Of a DNA stretch of 64,000 nucleotides, positions 11,054-20,093 are shown piece by piece. The notes beneath the pieces were generated by a model, which worked only from the letters and a program-made list of their open reading frames with translations, ran no database searches and had not been told where the DNA came from. Numbering within the stretch: the first letter of the stretch is position 1; each line of letters starts with the position of its first letter. Origin of the DNA: Tessaracoccus coleopterorum (GTDB lineage Bacteria; Actinomycetota; Actinomycetes; Propionibacteriales; Propionibacteriaceae); contig NZ_JAANIJ010000001.1 of assembly GCF_011174705.1 (NCBI RefSeq), forward strand, positions 1,550,001 through 1,614,000, written 5' to 3'. The translations under genes and the position numbers were made by a program.

Positions 11054-11067
11054 TGTTAACGTAGACA
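11054..11067. promoter_or_regulatory. Candidate LacI operator before the divergent lacI gene
   Basis: TGTTAACGTAGACA has the LacI-family form with a central CG (TGTTAACG against TGTCTACG, 6 of 8 symmetric). It lies 29 bases before the regulator's ATG and would allow autoregulation as well as control of GH35. Confidence 0.45.
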
Positions 11068-11095
11068 CAGCAGCAGAGAAGGTGTCACCGAAGCC

Positions 11096-12113
11096 ATGAG
11101 CACGCATCCGCCCGGATCAAGGGCCCATCCATCGAAGACGTGGCCCGATTGGCCGGCGTCTCCGCACAGACCGTCTCGAGGGTGTCGACCGGGGCCGAGA
11201 AGGTTCGCCCCGTCACACGGGACAAGGTACTCGAGGCGATGGCGCAGCTCGGCTACACCCCAACCACGCGGCGCGCGCGCTCCGCAGGGGCGCCTTCCAG
11301 ACCATCGGGCTGATGGCCAGCCGGTTCGAACGCACCGGGGAGGCTCTCACCACATCGGCGGTGATCGAGGCCGCACGGGCCGAGGACTACGGCGTCACCA
11401 TCGTCAACGTGAAGGATCCGGGCGCCGAGGGCTGGGAGTCCGCGGCCTCCCGCCTCTCCAGCCAGGCGATCGACGGGCTCGTGATCCTGCGCGCGGAGGG
11501 CACCCCGGAGGACCTGTCACTCCCCCGCACACTGCCGGTCGCGGTGTCCGATTCACGGCTGATCGGCCTCTACCCGGCCGTCAGCTCCAACCACATGCAG
11601 GGAAGCGCCGACGCGACCGGACACCTGCTCGCCCTCGGACACGCGGTGGTCCACCACATCGCAGGCCCCGCCGACTCCGACCCGGCCATGGCCCGCATGG
11701 CGGGCTGGCGGCGCACCCTCGAGCAGGCAGGCATCACCCCACCCGAGCCGCTGCACGGCGACTGGAGCGCCGAATCCGGGTATGTGCTGGGCCTCACGCT
11801 GGCAGCCGACCCGACGGTGACAGCGGTGTTCTGCTCCAACGACGAGATGGCCATCGGCGCCATGCGGGCGTTCCATGAGGCGGGGCGGGTAGTTCCCACC
11901 GATGTCTCCGTGGTGGGGTTCGACGACCTCACGCTCAGCCCGTTCCTGCCTGTGCCGTTGACGACGGTCCGGCAGGACTTCCGGGCGATCGGCCACGAGC
12001 TGGTGGCCCTGCTGCTCGACCAGCTGAGGTCGGCCGTGCGGAAGCCGCACGAGCGCGTCACCATCCCCACCGAGCTGATCGTCCGGGGCACGTCGGCACC
12101 GCCCAGGGCGTAG
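11096..12113 (+). CDS. LacI-family regulator of the GH35 cluster
   Basis: About 339 residues after repairing breaks near 11120 and 11270. The DNA-binding end reads [20 protein letters not shown] followed by the hinge [20 protein letters not shown]. The sugar-binding core contains [42 protein letters not shown] and [20 protein letters not shown], ending [13 protein letters not shown]. It is divergent from the GH35/ABC operon, the typical arrangement for a local repressor relieved by an imported sugar. It ends 11 bases from the convergent copA stop. Confidence 0.9.
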
Positions 12114-12124
12114 CCCGGTCGAGC

Positions 12125-14400
12125 TCAGGAGTCGAGCAGGTCTTCCGTGTGCTCCTCCGCGGGAGCCGCCACCCGCTGACTGCGGTAGTTCTGCAACCGC
12201 AGCGAGTTCTGCACCACGAGAACGCTCGAGAGTGACATGGCCGCCGCCGCGATGAGAGGGTTCAGGAGCCCGGCCGCCGCCACCGGCACCGCGGCCATGT
12301 TGTAGGCGAAGGCCCACACCAGGTTCGTCCTGATGGTGCGCAGCGTCCTGCGGGACAGGCCGACCGCGTCGGCGATGGCCACGAGGTCGTCGCGCACGAT
12401 GATGATGTCGGCGGCGCGCAGAGCGATGTCCGTGCCGGTGGCGATGCCCAGCCCCAGGTCGGCGGTCGCGAGCGCGATCGAGTCGTTGATGCCGTCGCCG
12501 ACCATCGCGACGAACTCCCCGTCAGCGCGCAGCTTCTCGATGACATCGGCCTTCTCCTGCGGGAGTACCTCTGCGATCACCCGGTCGATCCGAGCTCGGC
12601 GGCGATCCGCTCCCCGGCCTGGTGTGAGTCCCCGGTCAGCAGCACCGTCCGGAGCCCCTGCGCCTTGAGCGACCCGATCGCCTGTCGGGCATCGGGCTTG
12701 ATGGTGTCGCTGATGGCGATGCAGCCGACGAGTTCCCCGTCGACGGCCACGAGCGAGACGCTGTCGCCGCGGTCGCGGGCCCGTCCGACGGCCTCGCGCA
12801 ACACGGCCGGGGCCTCGAGGCCGCGGTCGGTGAACAGTTGCGGGTTGCCGACGATGACCTCGACGTCGTCGACGATGGCGCTGGCGCCCAGCCCGGGCAG
12901 GGTGGCGAAGCCCTCGGCATCGGGGTGACGAGCAGGCGGGCGGTCGCCTCCCGCTCGATGGCGCGGGCGATGGCGTGTTCCGATCCGCGCTCGACGGCCG
13001 CGGCAAGCGCGACCACGCGGTCGGGGTCGTCTGCGACAACCTCATCGACGTCCATGGTGCCGGTGGTCAGGGTGCCCGTCTTGTCGAGGACGACGGTGGT
13101 GATCTGGCCGCTTGCCTCCAGCGCGTCGTGGCCCTTGATGAGCACGCCGAGGCTGGCGCCGCGCCCGATGCCGACCATCAGGGCGGTCGGCGTGGCGAGC
13201 CCCAGGGCGCATGGGCAGGCGATGATGAGGACGGCGATGCCGGTGCCGTAAGCCTGCTGCAGCGGGGCGCCCGCGATGACCCATCCGATGGTGGTGAGCA
13301 CCGCGAGCCCGATGATGGTGGGCACGAACCAGGTGATGACGCGGTCGACGAGGCGCTGCACCTGCGACTTGCGGGCCTGCGCGTCCTCGGTGAGGGCCGC
13401 CATCTGCGAGAGCTGCGTGTGTGCGCCGACCGCGGTGGCGCGCACCACGATCCGGGCGTCGGTGCTGATGGTGCCGCCGGTCACGGCGTCGCCCACCCCG
13501 AGCGACACGGGCACCGGCTCGCCGGTGAGCATGGACGCGTCGACGGCAGCGGAACCCTCGACGATCACGCCGTCGGTGGCGATGCTCTCACCCGGCCGCA
13601 CGATGAACGCGTCACCGACGCCGAGCGCCGAGATGGGAACGACCCGCTCGACGCCGTCGCTCAGCACCCGAACCTCGGTGGCGGCGAGCGCGTGCAGCGC
13701 GCCGAGCACGTCGCTCGCCTTCCTGCGCGACCTGGCCTCGAAGTAGCGGCCGGCCAACTGGAACGTCGTCATGCCCGCAGCGACGTCGAGGTAGACGGAG
13801 TTCGCCCCTCCGGCGTGGCGCCGAACCCGAGCCAGAAGCCCTTGTCGCTGGCCTCACCCAGCCCGAACAGCAGCGTGGCGACGGCCCATCCGAACGAGGC
13901 GACGATGCCGAGGGAGACAAGGGTGTCCATGCTGACGGCGCCGTGGCGGAGATTGCGGAGCGTCGCCTTGTGGAACGGCCACGCGCACCAGGTGACGATC
14001 GGGAGCGCGAGCAGCAGACATACCAGTTCCCAGCCGGGGAACCGCCACTGCGGCGAGAGGGCGAGCACGATGGTGATGTCCATCAGCGGGATGGCCAGCG
14101 CCGCGGCGGTGATGAGCCGACGGCGCAGGGAGGTGATGTGCATCTCGGTGGCCCGCTTCGACCACATGTCCTCATCGTCGACGCGCTGGTGCGCCCGTAG
14201 CCGGCCTTCTCGACCTCCGCGATCGCGGCTCCGACGTCGTCGATCCCGGTGATGGTGGCCCGGTTGGTGGCGTAGTTGACGGTGGCGGTGACGCCGTCCA
14301 GCTTGCGGAGCTTCTTTTCGATGCGGTTGGCGCAGGCCGCGCACGTCATGCCACTGATCTCGAGCTCGATCAGGCCCGGTCGCGTGTCGAGTTGGCTCAT
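12125..14400 (-). CDS. copA: Copper-exporting P1B-type ATPase
   Basis: It pumps Cu(I) out of the cytoplasm using ATP. The N-terminal HMA domain has the metal-binding MTCAAC motif. The membrane region includes the CPC motif ([18 protein letters not shown]) that defines P1B-1/2 pumps. The actuator domain has TGEPVP, the phosphorylation site is DKTGTLTTG, the nucleotide domain has GSEHAIA, and the hinge is GDGIND. C-terminal membrane residues YN and MSLSS match copper pumps rather than zinc/cadmium pumps. Length is about 757 residues, with one HMA domain. Frame breaks at about 14190, 13805, 12925 and 12590; the one at 13805-13808 is cured by adding a base to a four-base run. Its ATG overlaps the CopD-CtaG stop (ATGA). 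Confidence 0.93.
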
Positions 14401-16392
14401 CGCCCGCTCCCCTCCCGCTTGTCGGTGCCGCGTTCGGCCAGCGCCGCGAGCATCGCGTTGTAGTCCTCGTACTCGGTGTCGCGGCCCGTGTCCATGTGTC
14501 GGTCGCGGCGCGCGGCCTCCTTACGGTCCTGCCGCGCCCACTGGATACCGAGGGCCACGACCACCAGGAGCGACGGGATCTCGCCGCCGGCCCATGCGAC
14601 GCCGCCGCCGAGTTCCTGCGCCGCGGGAAGGTCGGCCCACGGGATGTCGAGCATCCGGTAGAAGTCCTGGCCGATGATGGAGCGGCCGTTCATCAGGATG
14701 ACGCCGAAGAAGGCGTGGAACGGCATCGCGGCCATCGCCATGCCGAGCTTGGCGATGTGTGGCAGCGGCTTCGGGCCACGGTCGACGCCGATGATCAGCG
14801 AGTAGTAGATGTAGCCGACCACCAGGAAGTGGACGTTCATCAACTGATGACCCCAGTGGTAGCGCATCAGGGTCTGGAACAGGTCGGTGAAGTAGAGCGC
14901 GTAGTACGACGAGATGAACAGCACGAACGCGACGAGCGGGTTGTACAGCGCCTTCGAGACGCGCCACGAGAGAAGCCACGACACCCAGTCGTGCAGGCTC
15001 GCGACCGGTCCGCCAGCGCGGCCTGCACGCAGCAGCAGGGTGAGCGGGCCGCCGAGCGCGAGCAGCACAGGCACCAGCATGCTGAGCGACATGTGCATGA
15101 TCATGTGGATGCCGAAGTGGGGGGCCGAGTAGTAGCCGAGGCCGGAGCTGGTGGCCATGACGGCGAACACCCAGCCGAGGATCCACGAGACGGTGCGGCC
15201 CAACGGCCACGCGATGCCGCGGCGGCGCACCACTACGAGCGCACCGAGGTAGACGGCGATGCCCGCAACCGCGATCGCGATGTAGAGCAGGTTGGGCCGC
15301 CAGGTGCCTGCGATGGCCGCGAACGTCGGAGCCACCTGCGGGTCGAACCCGAGGAACACCTCGTTGACGCTGGTGGGGACGTCGTACTGGGGCGGGGGTT
15401 TGCGCAGCATGGCCGCCGCGACGGCGACCCAGCTGAACACGCCGACCGAGGCGAGCGCGAGCAGGCCGTTCTCCGCGCGCCGGAAGCGGCGGCGTCGGCG
15501 GGTGACGACGACGGCGATGGTGGCGGTCACGATCAGCGCGAGCGCCGCCCATCGGACGAGCATCAGCCAGCCGGTCGCGCTGGCCAGCAGCGGGGTGCCC
15601 GCCAGCTTGAACCAGGTGACGACGACCTCTGCCAACGCGATCAACGGCAGGGCGACCACCGCCATGCGGAGCCAACGACGCCAGGTGACGGTGGCGATGA
15701 CGCTGCCCAGCAGCGACCGGATCGCGAGCACGACGAGCACACCGAACGTCGGGTAGGCCGCCACGGCCTGGATGACTGCGGCGTCGAGGCCGAGGTCGTG
15801 GTTGGGGCCGACGAGCACCTGGCCCACGACGATGGGGGTCAGCACCGCGATGGCCGCGGCCCAGAGCCCGATCAGCAGCGTCGTCCAGCGCGACGCCGTC
15901 CGTGCGGTGAGAGCGACGATCGCGGCGAACGCGAACCGGATGATGGAGGCCGACAGGTTGCTCGCGGCATCGACGACGTAGGCCGTGATGCCGGGCTGCC
16001 CGAGCGCCGAGAGCGGTACGCCCGCGGTGTCGAGCGCGTACAGCGGGATGAGGGCGAGGGCGGCGACGGCCCACACGGCGCTGGCCCACCGCAGGATGGT
16101 GAGGTCGCTCCCCGCGGGAAGCGGGAAGGCCTTCCGGCCGGGCAGCGGCCGCAGGAGCAGCACGTGGATGAGGGCACCGACGGCGACCAGCGACGACATC
16201 TCGGCGAGGGACTGCGCGACGGCGGTGGCGGCGGAGATCGCCGGGCCCGGATACGTCCTGATCAACTCCGTATAGGGGCGTCGCCGAGGTAGACCGCGAA
16301 CGCGGCCGGGAACACCAGCACGAGCGCAACCCGAGGGTGGTGACGGCGCGCAGCAGGCCGCCGCGTCCCTTGGGATCGACCGTGGTCGTCAT
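14397..16392 (-). CDS. ctaG: CopD-CtaG membrane fusion protein (copper handling / cytochrome oxidase assembly)
   Basis: About 665 residues with 13 or more membrane segments. The N-terminal half resembles CopD copper-import proteins. The C-terminal half is a caa3-type CtaG domain with GIHMIMHMSLSMLVPVLLAL, HWGHQLMNVHFLVVGYIYY and MPFHAFFGVILM, rich in membrane histidines and methionines that can bind copper. This fusion is common in actinobacteria and is thought to supply copper for oxidase assembly. The start at 16392 (MTTTVDPKGRGG) requires curing two breaks near 16325 and 16275; adding one C to the latter gives GDAPYTELIRTYPG. The tail is charged and cytoplasmic. It is translationally coupled to copA. 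Two CTACA dyads lie between it and the divergent DUF5134 gene. Confidence 0.9.
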
Positions 16393-16425
16393 CGCTTCGA
16401 GCCTCTCAGATCGGACGCCGCAACT

Positions 16426-16438
16426 CTACAGGATGTGT
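16426..16438. promoter_or_regulatory. Degenerate CTACA-N3-TGTAG dyad
   Basis: CTACA-GGA-TGTGT, a four-of-five symmetric copy of the perfect dyad at 16470, in the divergent promoter region of ctaG/copA and the DUF5134 gene. Confidence 0.35.
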
Positions 16439-16469
16439 TGTTGTGGGCCCTCGGCGTCTGTTACGTTCT

Positions 16470-16482
16470 CTACAACCTGTAG
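16470..16482. promoter_or_regulatory. Candidate BlaI/CopY-type operator
   Basis: CTACA-ACC-TGTAG is a perfect dyad (six-base arms if flanking T and A are counted). It resembles the TACA..TGTA operators of BlaI/CopY repressors and matches the dyad in front of the blaI gene at 19045. Confidence 0.5.
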
Positions 16483-16500
16483 AACCGAATCGAGGCCTCC

Positions 16501-17052
16501 GTGATCTCCGACCCCACCGTACGGCTGCTCTTCACCATCCTCTTCGTCGCCATCGCCGGCTACCTGGGGTTCAGGGCGGTCGCCGAACGCAGGCGTCCCG
16601 TCCAGGTGATCTGCGACGTGTTGCACCTGCTGATGGCGCTCGTGATGGCGGCCATGGCCTGGCACTGGTGGCGGATGCTGCCCTGGACCGCGCAACTGGT
16701 CTTCTTCGCCGCGGCGACGCTGTGGTTCATCGGGGTGGCGATCGCGTTGCGGGTCGGGCGCTTTGAGCGGGAGCAACTTGTCCACCCGGCGTGGCACCAG
16801 GTGGTGCACGCGATCATGATGGCCTCGATGACCTGGATGGTCGCGGTGATGCCCCCGGTGGCCACCACCACGCGATGTCGCCGTTCGCGATGGTGATCGG
16901 CTACGCCTTGACGGCCGCCATGCTGGTGGGGCCGTGTGCTTCGCGGTCAGCGCGGTCCGGCACCGCGATCACGGCAGGCACGGCACCCTCGACACCGTGG
17001 TGATGATCGCCATGCTGCTCGGCATGTCGTGGATGAACTGGCTGATGTTCTG
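16501..17052 (+). CDS. DUF5134 family membrane protein
   Basis: About 184 residues with five membrane spans: LLFTILFVAIAGYLGF, ICDVLHLLMALVMAAMAW, LVFFAAATLWFIGVAIAL, HAIMMASMTWMVAVM and, after a break near 16865, MVIGYALTAAMLVGGAVCF. It ends MLLGMSWMNWLMF. Histidine and methionine residues in the spans (HLLM, AWHWW, HAIMM) would suit metal binding. The GTG start follows GAGG. Function is not established. Its promoter region is shared with the copper genes and holds two CTACA dyads, so joint copper or BlaI-linked regulation is likely. It is convergent with the next LacI gene. Confidence 0.75.
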
Positions 17053-17065
17053 AGCCACCAGCGAC

Positions 17066-17752
17066 GTCAGGAGCCGGCGGGCCGGTGGTGCCGCGCACCA
17101 CGAGGCGCGGCTGCAGCGCCCTGGCCTGAGGTTCGCGCGAGGGATCGGCCACCCTCTCCAGGGCCAGCCGGACGACCATCCGTCCGAGCGTCACGGGCTG
17201 TTGATCGACCCTCGTCAGGTCGATCGCCCGGAGTTCCGACGTGCGGAGGTTGTCGAATCCGACCACCGCGATGTCCTCCGGCACCCGCAGCCCGGCATCG
17301 CGGATCGCCCGGGTGGCCAACACCACCGGCACCGATCCGGACAGTTCCCGGACTTATGTCGCCGGACAGGACCCGCTGATCATGATCAGGACGTCGACCT
17401 GCGCGCCGAGCAGTTCGTTGATCGTGCGGGTGTCGCGGGCGCCGTCGGGGTCGGAGATGCCTACGACCACTCCGATGTCCCGTTCATCCGCCTCCGTCTG
17501 GATGCCCGCCAGCACATCCGTCCATGAGGTCATTGCGCACGTCGAACACCAGCACACCGATCGAGCGGACACCCTTCGAGGCCAGTCGCGAGGCGAGCGT
17601 GTTGCGGCGGTACCCGAGCTTCTCGCCCATCCCCAGCACATATCGACGGGTCTGTTCCGAGGCCCCTCAGCGCCGCGGTAGACCACCGAGACCAGTGCCC
17701 GGGAGACGCCGTCGGCACGCGCAACATCGGCCATCGTGGGCGGCCCTTCCAC
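17066..17752 (-). CDS. LacI-family regulator lacking about 100 internal residues
   Basis: The DNA-binding end (MADVARADGVSRALVSVVYRG) and C-terminal end (RLVVRGTTGPP) are both present, but the whole gene is only about 228 codons against 330-340 usual. The sequence jumps from the middle of the sugar-binding domain (VPVVLATR) straight to AIRDAGLRVPEDIAVVGFDN, skipping the stretch that carries much of the ligand site. The frame at the joint is preserved, so this is an in-frame deletion, not a homopolymer slip. Separate frame breaks near 17350, 17510 and 17660 look like sequencing errors. The GTG start at 17752 follows GGGAAGGGG. It could be a non-functional remnant, a constitutive repressor or a collapsed assembly. 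Confidence 0.65.
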
Positions 17753-17858
17753 GACCGGCCCCTTCCCAGGACTGCTGATGGCTCTGTCTCCTCTGCCGGG
17801 AGCCACGGGATCGAGGCTCCGAACACCCTGCCAAGGGGCCCTGGTGGCCGGGCGCGGC

Positions 17859-18655
17859 TCAGACGCGCACGGGTTCGGGGAGGCCGACGCCGACCACACC
17901 CGCGGCGGGCAAGGCCCTCAACCGCTCGGCGCGCACCAGGAAGCCCGCCTCGCCGCTCACCTGTGCGAGGCGCTCGAGCGCGACGGCCACCTGCGCGGAG
18001 CCCGCCTGGCGCGCGGCGACGTCGTCTGCCACGAGCTCGACCAGCATGACTGTCGCCCGGCGCAGCCCCGTGCCCGCCGGCACGAAGCGCGGCAGGCACG
18101 ACGCGTTCAGCTCGGCCAGCCGGACAAGCAGGCCGTGCCTCCCGGTCAGGTGCGCGTACTCGTGCGCCAGCACGGCCCGCAGCTGCGCCGGTGTGAGCGC
18201 CTGCTCCAGAGCCGAGGACACCAGGATCTCCGGCCTGCGGCCCGGAACCGCGACGGCCACCGGATGCTCCGACTCGAACCTGACGAGCGTGAACGCCGTC
18301 CTGTCCTCCCGTGAGGTGGCCACCGGCGTCAGCCTGCGCAGCGACCTGCGGTAGGAGTCGACCAGCGGCTCCGACATCCCGGAGGCGAGCCCGACGACCG
18401 CGGCCACGAGCAGCACGCCGCCCCACGCGCCGACGGTGGCCAGCAACGAGGTGTCGGCCCGGAGGCGGCCACCGCGACGGTGACCGCGAAGGCGGCGGCC
18501 GCCATGGCGACCCCGAGACCGAGGGCGGAGAACCAGAGGGTCAGCGCGAGGCGCGGGCGGAAGACCTGCCAGCGGCCACCGCCCAGCGCGATGGGTGCGC
18601 CGAACGCGAGCGCGACCGCGCCGGCCAACAGGGCCCCCGCGAGAGGCACCGTCAC
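17859..18655 (-). CDS. M56-family membrane metallopeptidase (BlaR1/MecR1-like)
   Basis: About 265 residues with two or three N-terminal membrane segments (GALLAGAVALAFGAPIAL and others) and a zinc-protease domain carrying HEYAH in LRAVLAHEYAHLTGRHGLL, followed by ELVADDVAARQ with the third ligand. This is the gluzincin core of M56 peptidases, without the penicillin-binding sensor domain of BlaR1. The GTG start overlaps the stop of the blaI gene (GTGA), so the two are coupled. In such pairs the peptidase is thought to act on the repressor or a partner. One frame break near 18470. It ends in LPEPVRV. Confidence 0.85.
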
Positions 18656-19022
18656 CGCCGCTTCGCCGCGAGCGCGTCACGCAGGAACGTGACGTCGGCG
18701 TCGTCGAGGTTGCCCGCGAAGCGCAGCAGCACGGCGCGCCGGTCGTCGACCTCGCCGAGCACGCCGAGCATGAGATCGGAGGCATGCTCCTCGGTGCTCT
18801 GGGCCGCCGTGAACAGGACCTTCCGGGGCGACACCTCGACGCGTTCGACGAGGCCCTTCACGCGGAGCCGGTCGAGGATCGTGAGCAGCGACGTGTACGC
18901 GGGCGCGGCTCGTCGAACAGGTCCTGGACGGCGCGGGCACCGACGGGCCCGTCGAAGCCGCGCAGGATCCGCAGCACCTGCGCCTCCAGTTCGCCCGGCT
19001 CCCGGGACCGCTTACCCGCCAT
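18652..19022 (-). CDS. BlaI/MecI/CopY-family repressor
   Basis: About 123 residues. The winged helix begins ELEAQVLRILRGFDGPVGARAVQDLF and continues, after a break near 18905, into ILDRLRVKGLVERV. The C-terminal dimerisation part reads ASDLMLGVLGEVDDRRAVLL. A strong GGAGG site lies eight bases before the ATG. A perfect CTACG-CCA-CGTAG dyad sits 23 bases upstream, indicating autorepression. It is followed by the coupled M56 peptidase. Similar dyads lie in the copper gene promoter 2.5 kb away, so this regulator may also act there; that link is inference. Confidence 0.85.
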
Positions 19023-19044
19023 GGATCGACCTCCTGCCGGAATG

Positions 19045-19057
19045 CTACGCCACGTAG
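19045..19057. promoter_or_regulatory. Candidate BlaI operator (autoregulatory)
   Basis: CTACG-CCA-CGTAG, a perfect 5-3-5 dyad, just upstream of the GGAGG site of the BlaI-family gene. It shares the CTACR-N3-YGTAG pattern with the site at 16470. Confidence 0.55.
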
Positions 19058-19080
19058 AGATCCAGCGGTGGTGGTGACGC

Positions 19081-20093
19081 TCAGCGGTCACCCCGCAGCG
19101 AGCTTCCGCGCACGTGCAGCACCGGGTCCAGCAGGATCCGGGCGTTGGTGAGTTGCCCTCCGCGGCGCGGGTGGCGAGCAGTTGCCCGCCCAGCGTCCGA
19201 GTTCCTCGGACGGCTGCTCGACGACCGTGACCTGTGGCTCCACCATCAGATTCCACCGGTCGTCGTCGACCCCACCAACCCGATCTCCGGGCCGATCGCC
19301 CTGCCCTGGCTGCGGAGCGCGCTGAATGCCTCACCGGTCAGCGTGTTCGTGGTGGCGAAGACGGCATCGGCCTGGGTCGTCGCGACGATCCGGGCGACCT
19401 CGGCCGGCCGGTCGGCGTGGAAAGGCAGCGAGAAGACCCGGTCGGGGTCCACGGGGTGGCCCGCCGCGGCCATCGCCCGACAGAAGCCGTCCTCGCGGTC
19501 GCGCATCGGCGAGATGTCGATGGTGTGGTTGAGCACCAGCGGCGTGAACCGGCCCTGCTCGAGGAGGTGCTCCGCCGCGAGCCGGCCGATCAGCCGGTTG
19601 TCGACGGCGACGGCGTCGCCCGCGAACCCCACCACGTCGCGGTCGACCGTGATGACCGGGATGCCCGCGCGTTCGAAAGGCCGCAGGTGGCTCGGCTTCG
19701 GTGAGGCCGAGGCGATCAGCACCCCGGAGACCATGTGCGCGATGACCGTCTCGATGGAGGCGCGTTCCCGCGCGGCGTCCTCCAGGGTGTTGCAGAGCAC
19801 CACCGAGTACCCTCGGCGTTGGCGACCGTCTCGAATGCCTCGACCAGCCGCACGAAGAACGGGTTGCGCACGTCGGGCACGATCGCGGCGAGCAGGTCGG
19901 AGCGCTGCCTCCGCAGCGCGCGCCCCGCCCCGTTGGGTCGGTAGTTGATCTCGCGCGCCGCCACCTGGACGCGCTCGGCCAGGTCGGCAGCAACCTTCGG
20001 GTGCCCGTTCAGCACGCGCGACACCGTCGCGGCGGACACCCCTGAAGCCAGCGCGACGTCGGCTATCGTCGGCTCCCGCCGTCGCTCATCCAT
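19081..20093 (-). CDS. LacI-family regulator of the GH172/GH183/GH116 operon
   Basis: About 337 residues after repair of breaks near 19810, 19265 and 19150. The HTH reads TIADVALASGVSAATVSRVLN, then NYRPNGAGRALRRQRS and the periplasmic-binding-like core FFVRLVEAFETVA, GIPVITVDRDVVGF, FTPLVLNHT and QADAVFATTNTLTGEAF. It ends ILLDPVLHVRGSSLRGDR. Its ATG overlaps the end of the GH116 gene by eight bases, so it is the last gene of the operon and would be self-limiting if it represses the upstream promoter. A matching LacI-type palindrome lies at 28191-28206. The inducer is unknown; D-arabinose or an arabinan oligosaccharide is the inference. Confidence 0.88.

Noticed and set aside
12975..14252. 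A 425-codon + strand frame opposite copA
   Set aside because: Shadow of copA, whose catalytic motifs are unmistakable on the other strand.
14496..16292. A 598-codon open frame on the + strand opposite ctaG, rich in Arg, Asp, His and Gly
   Set aside because: It is the complement of a clear membrane protein gene. Its composition is that of a high-GC shadow frame and it has no recognisable motif.
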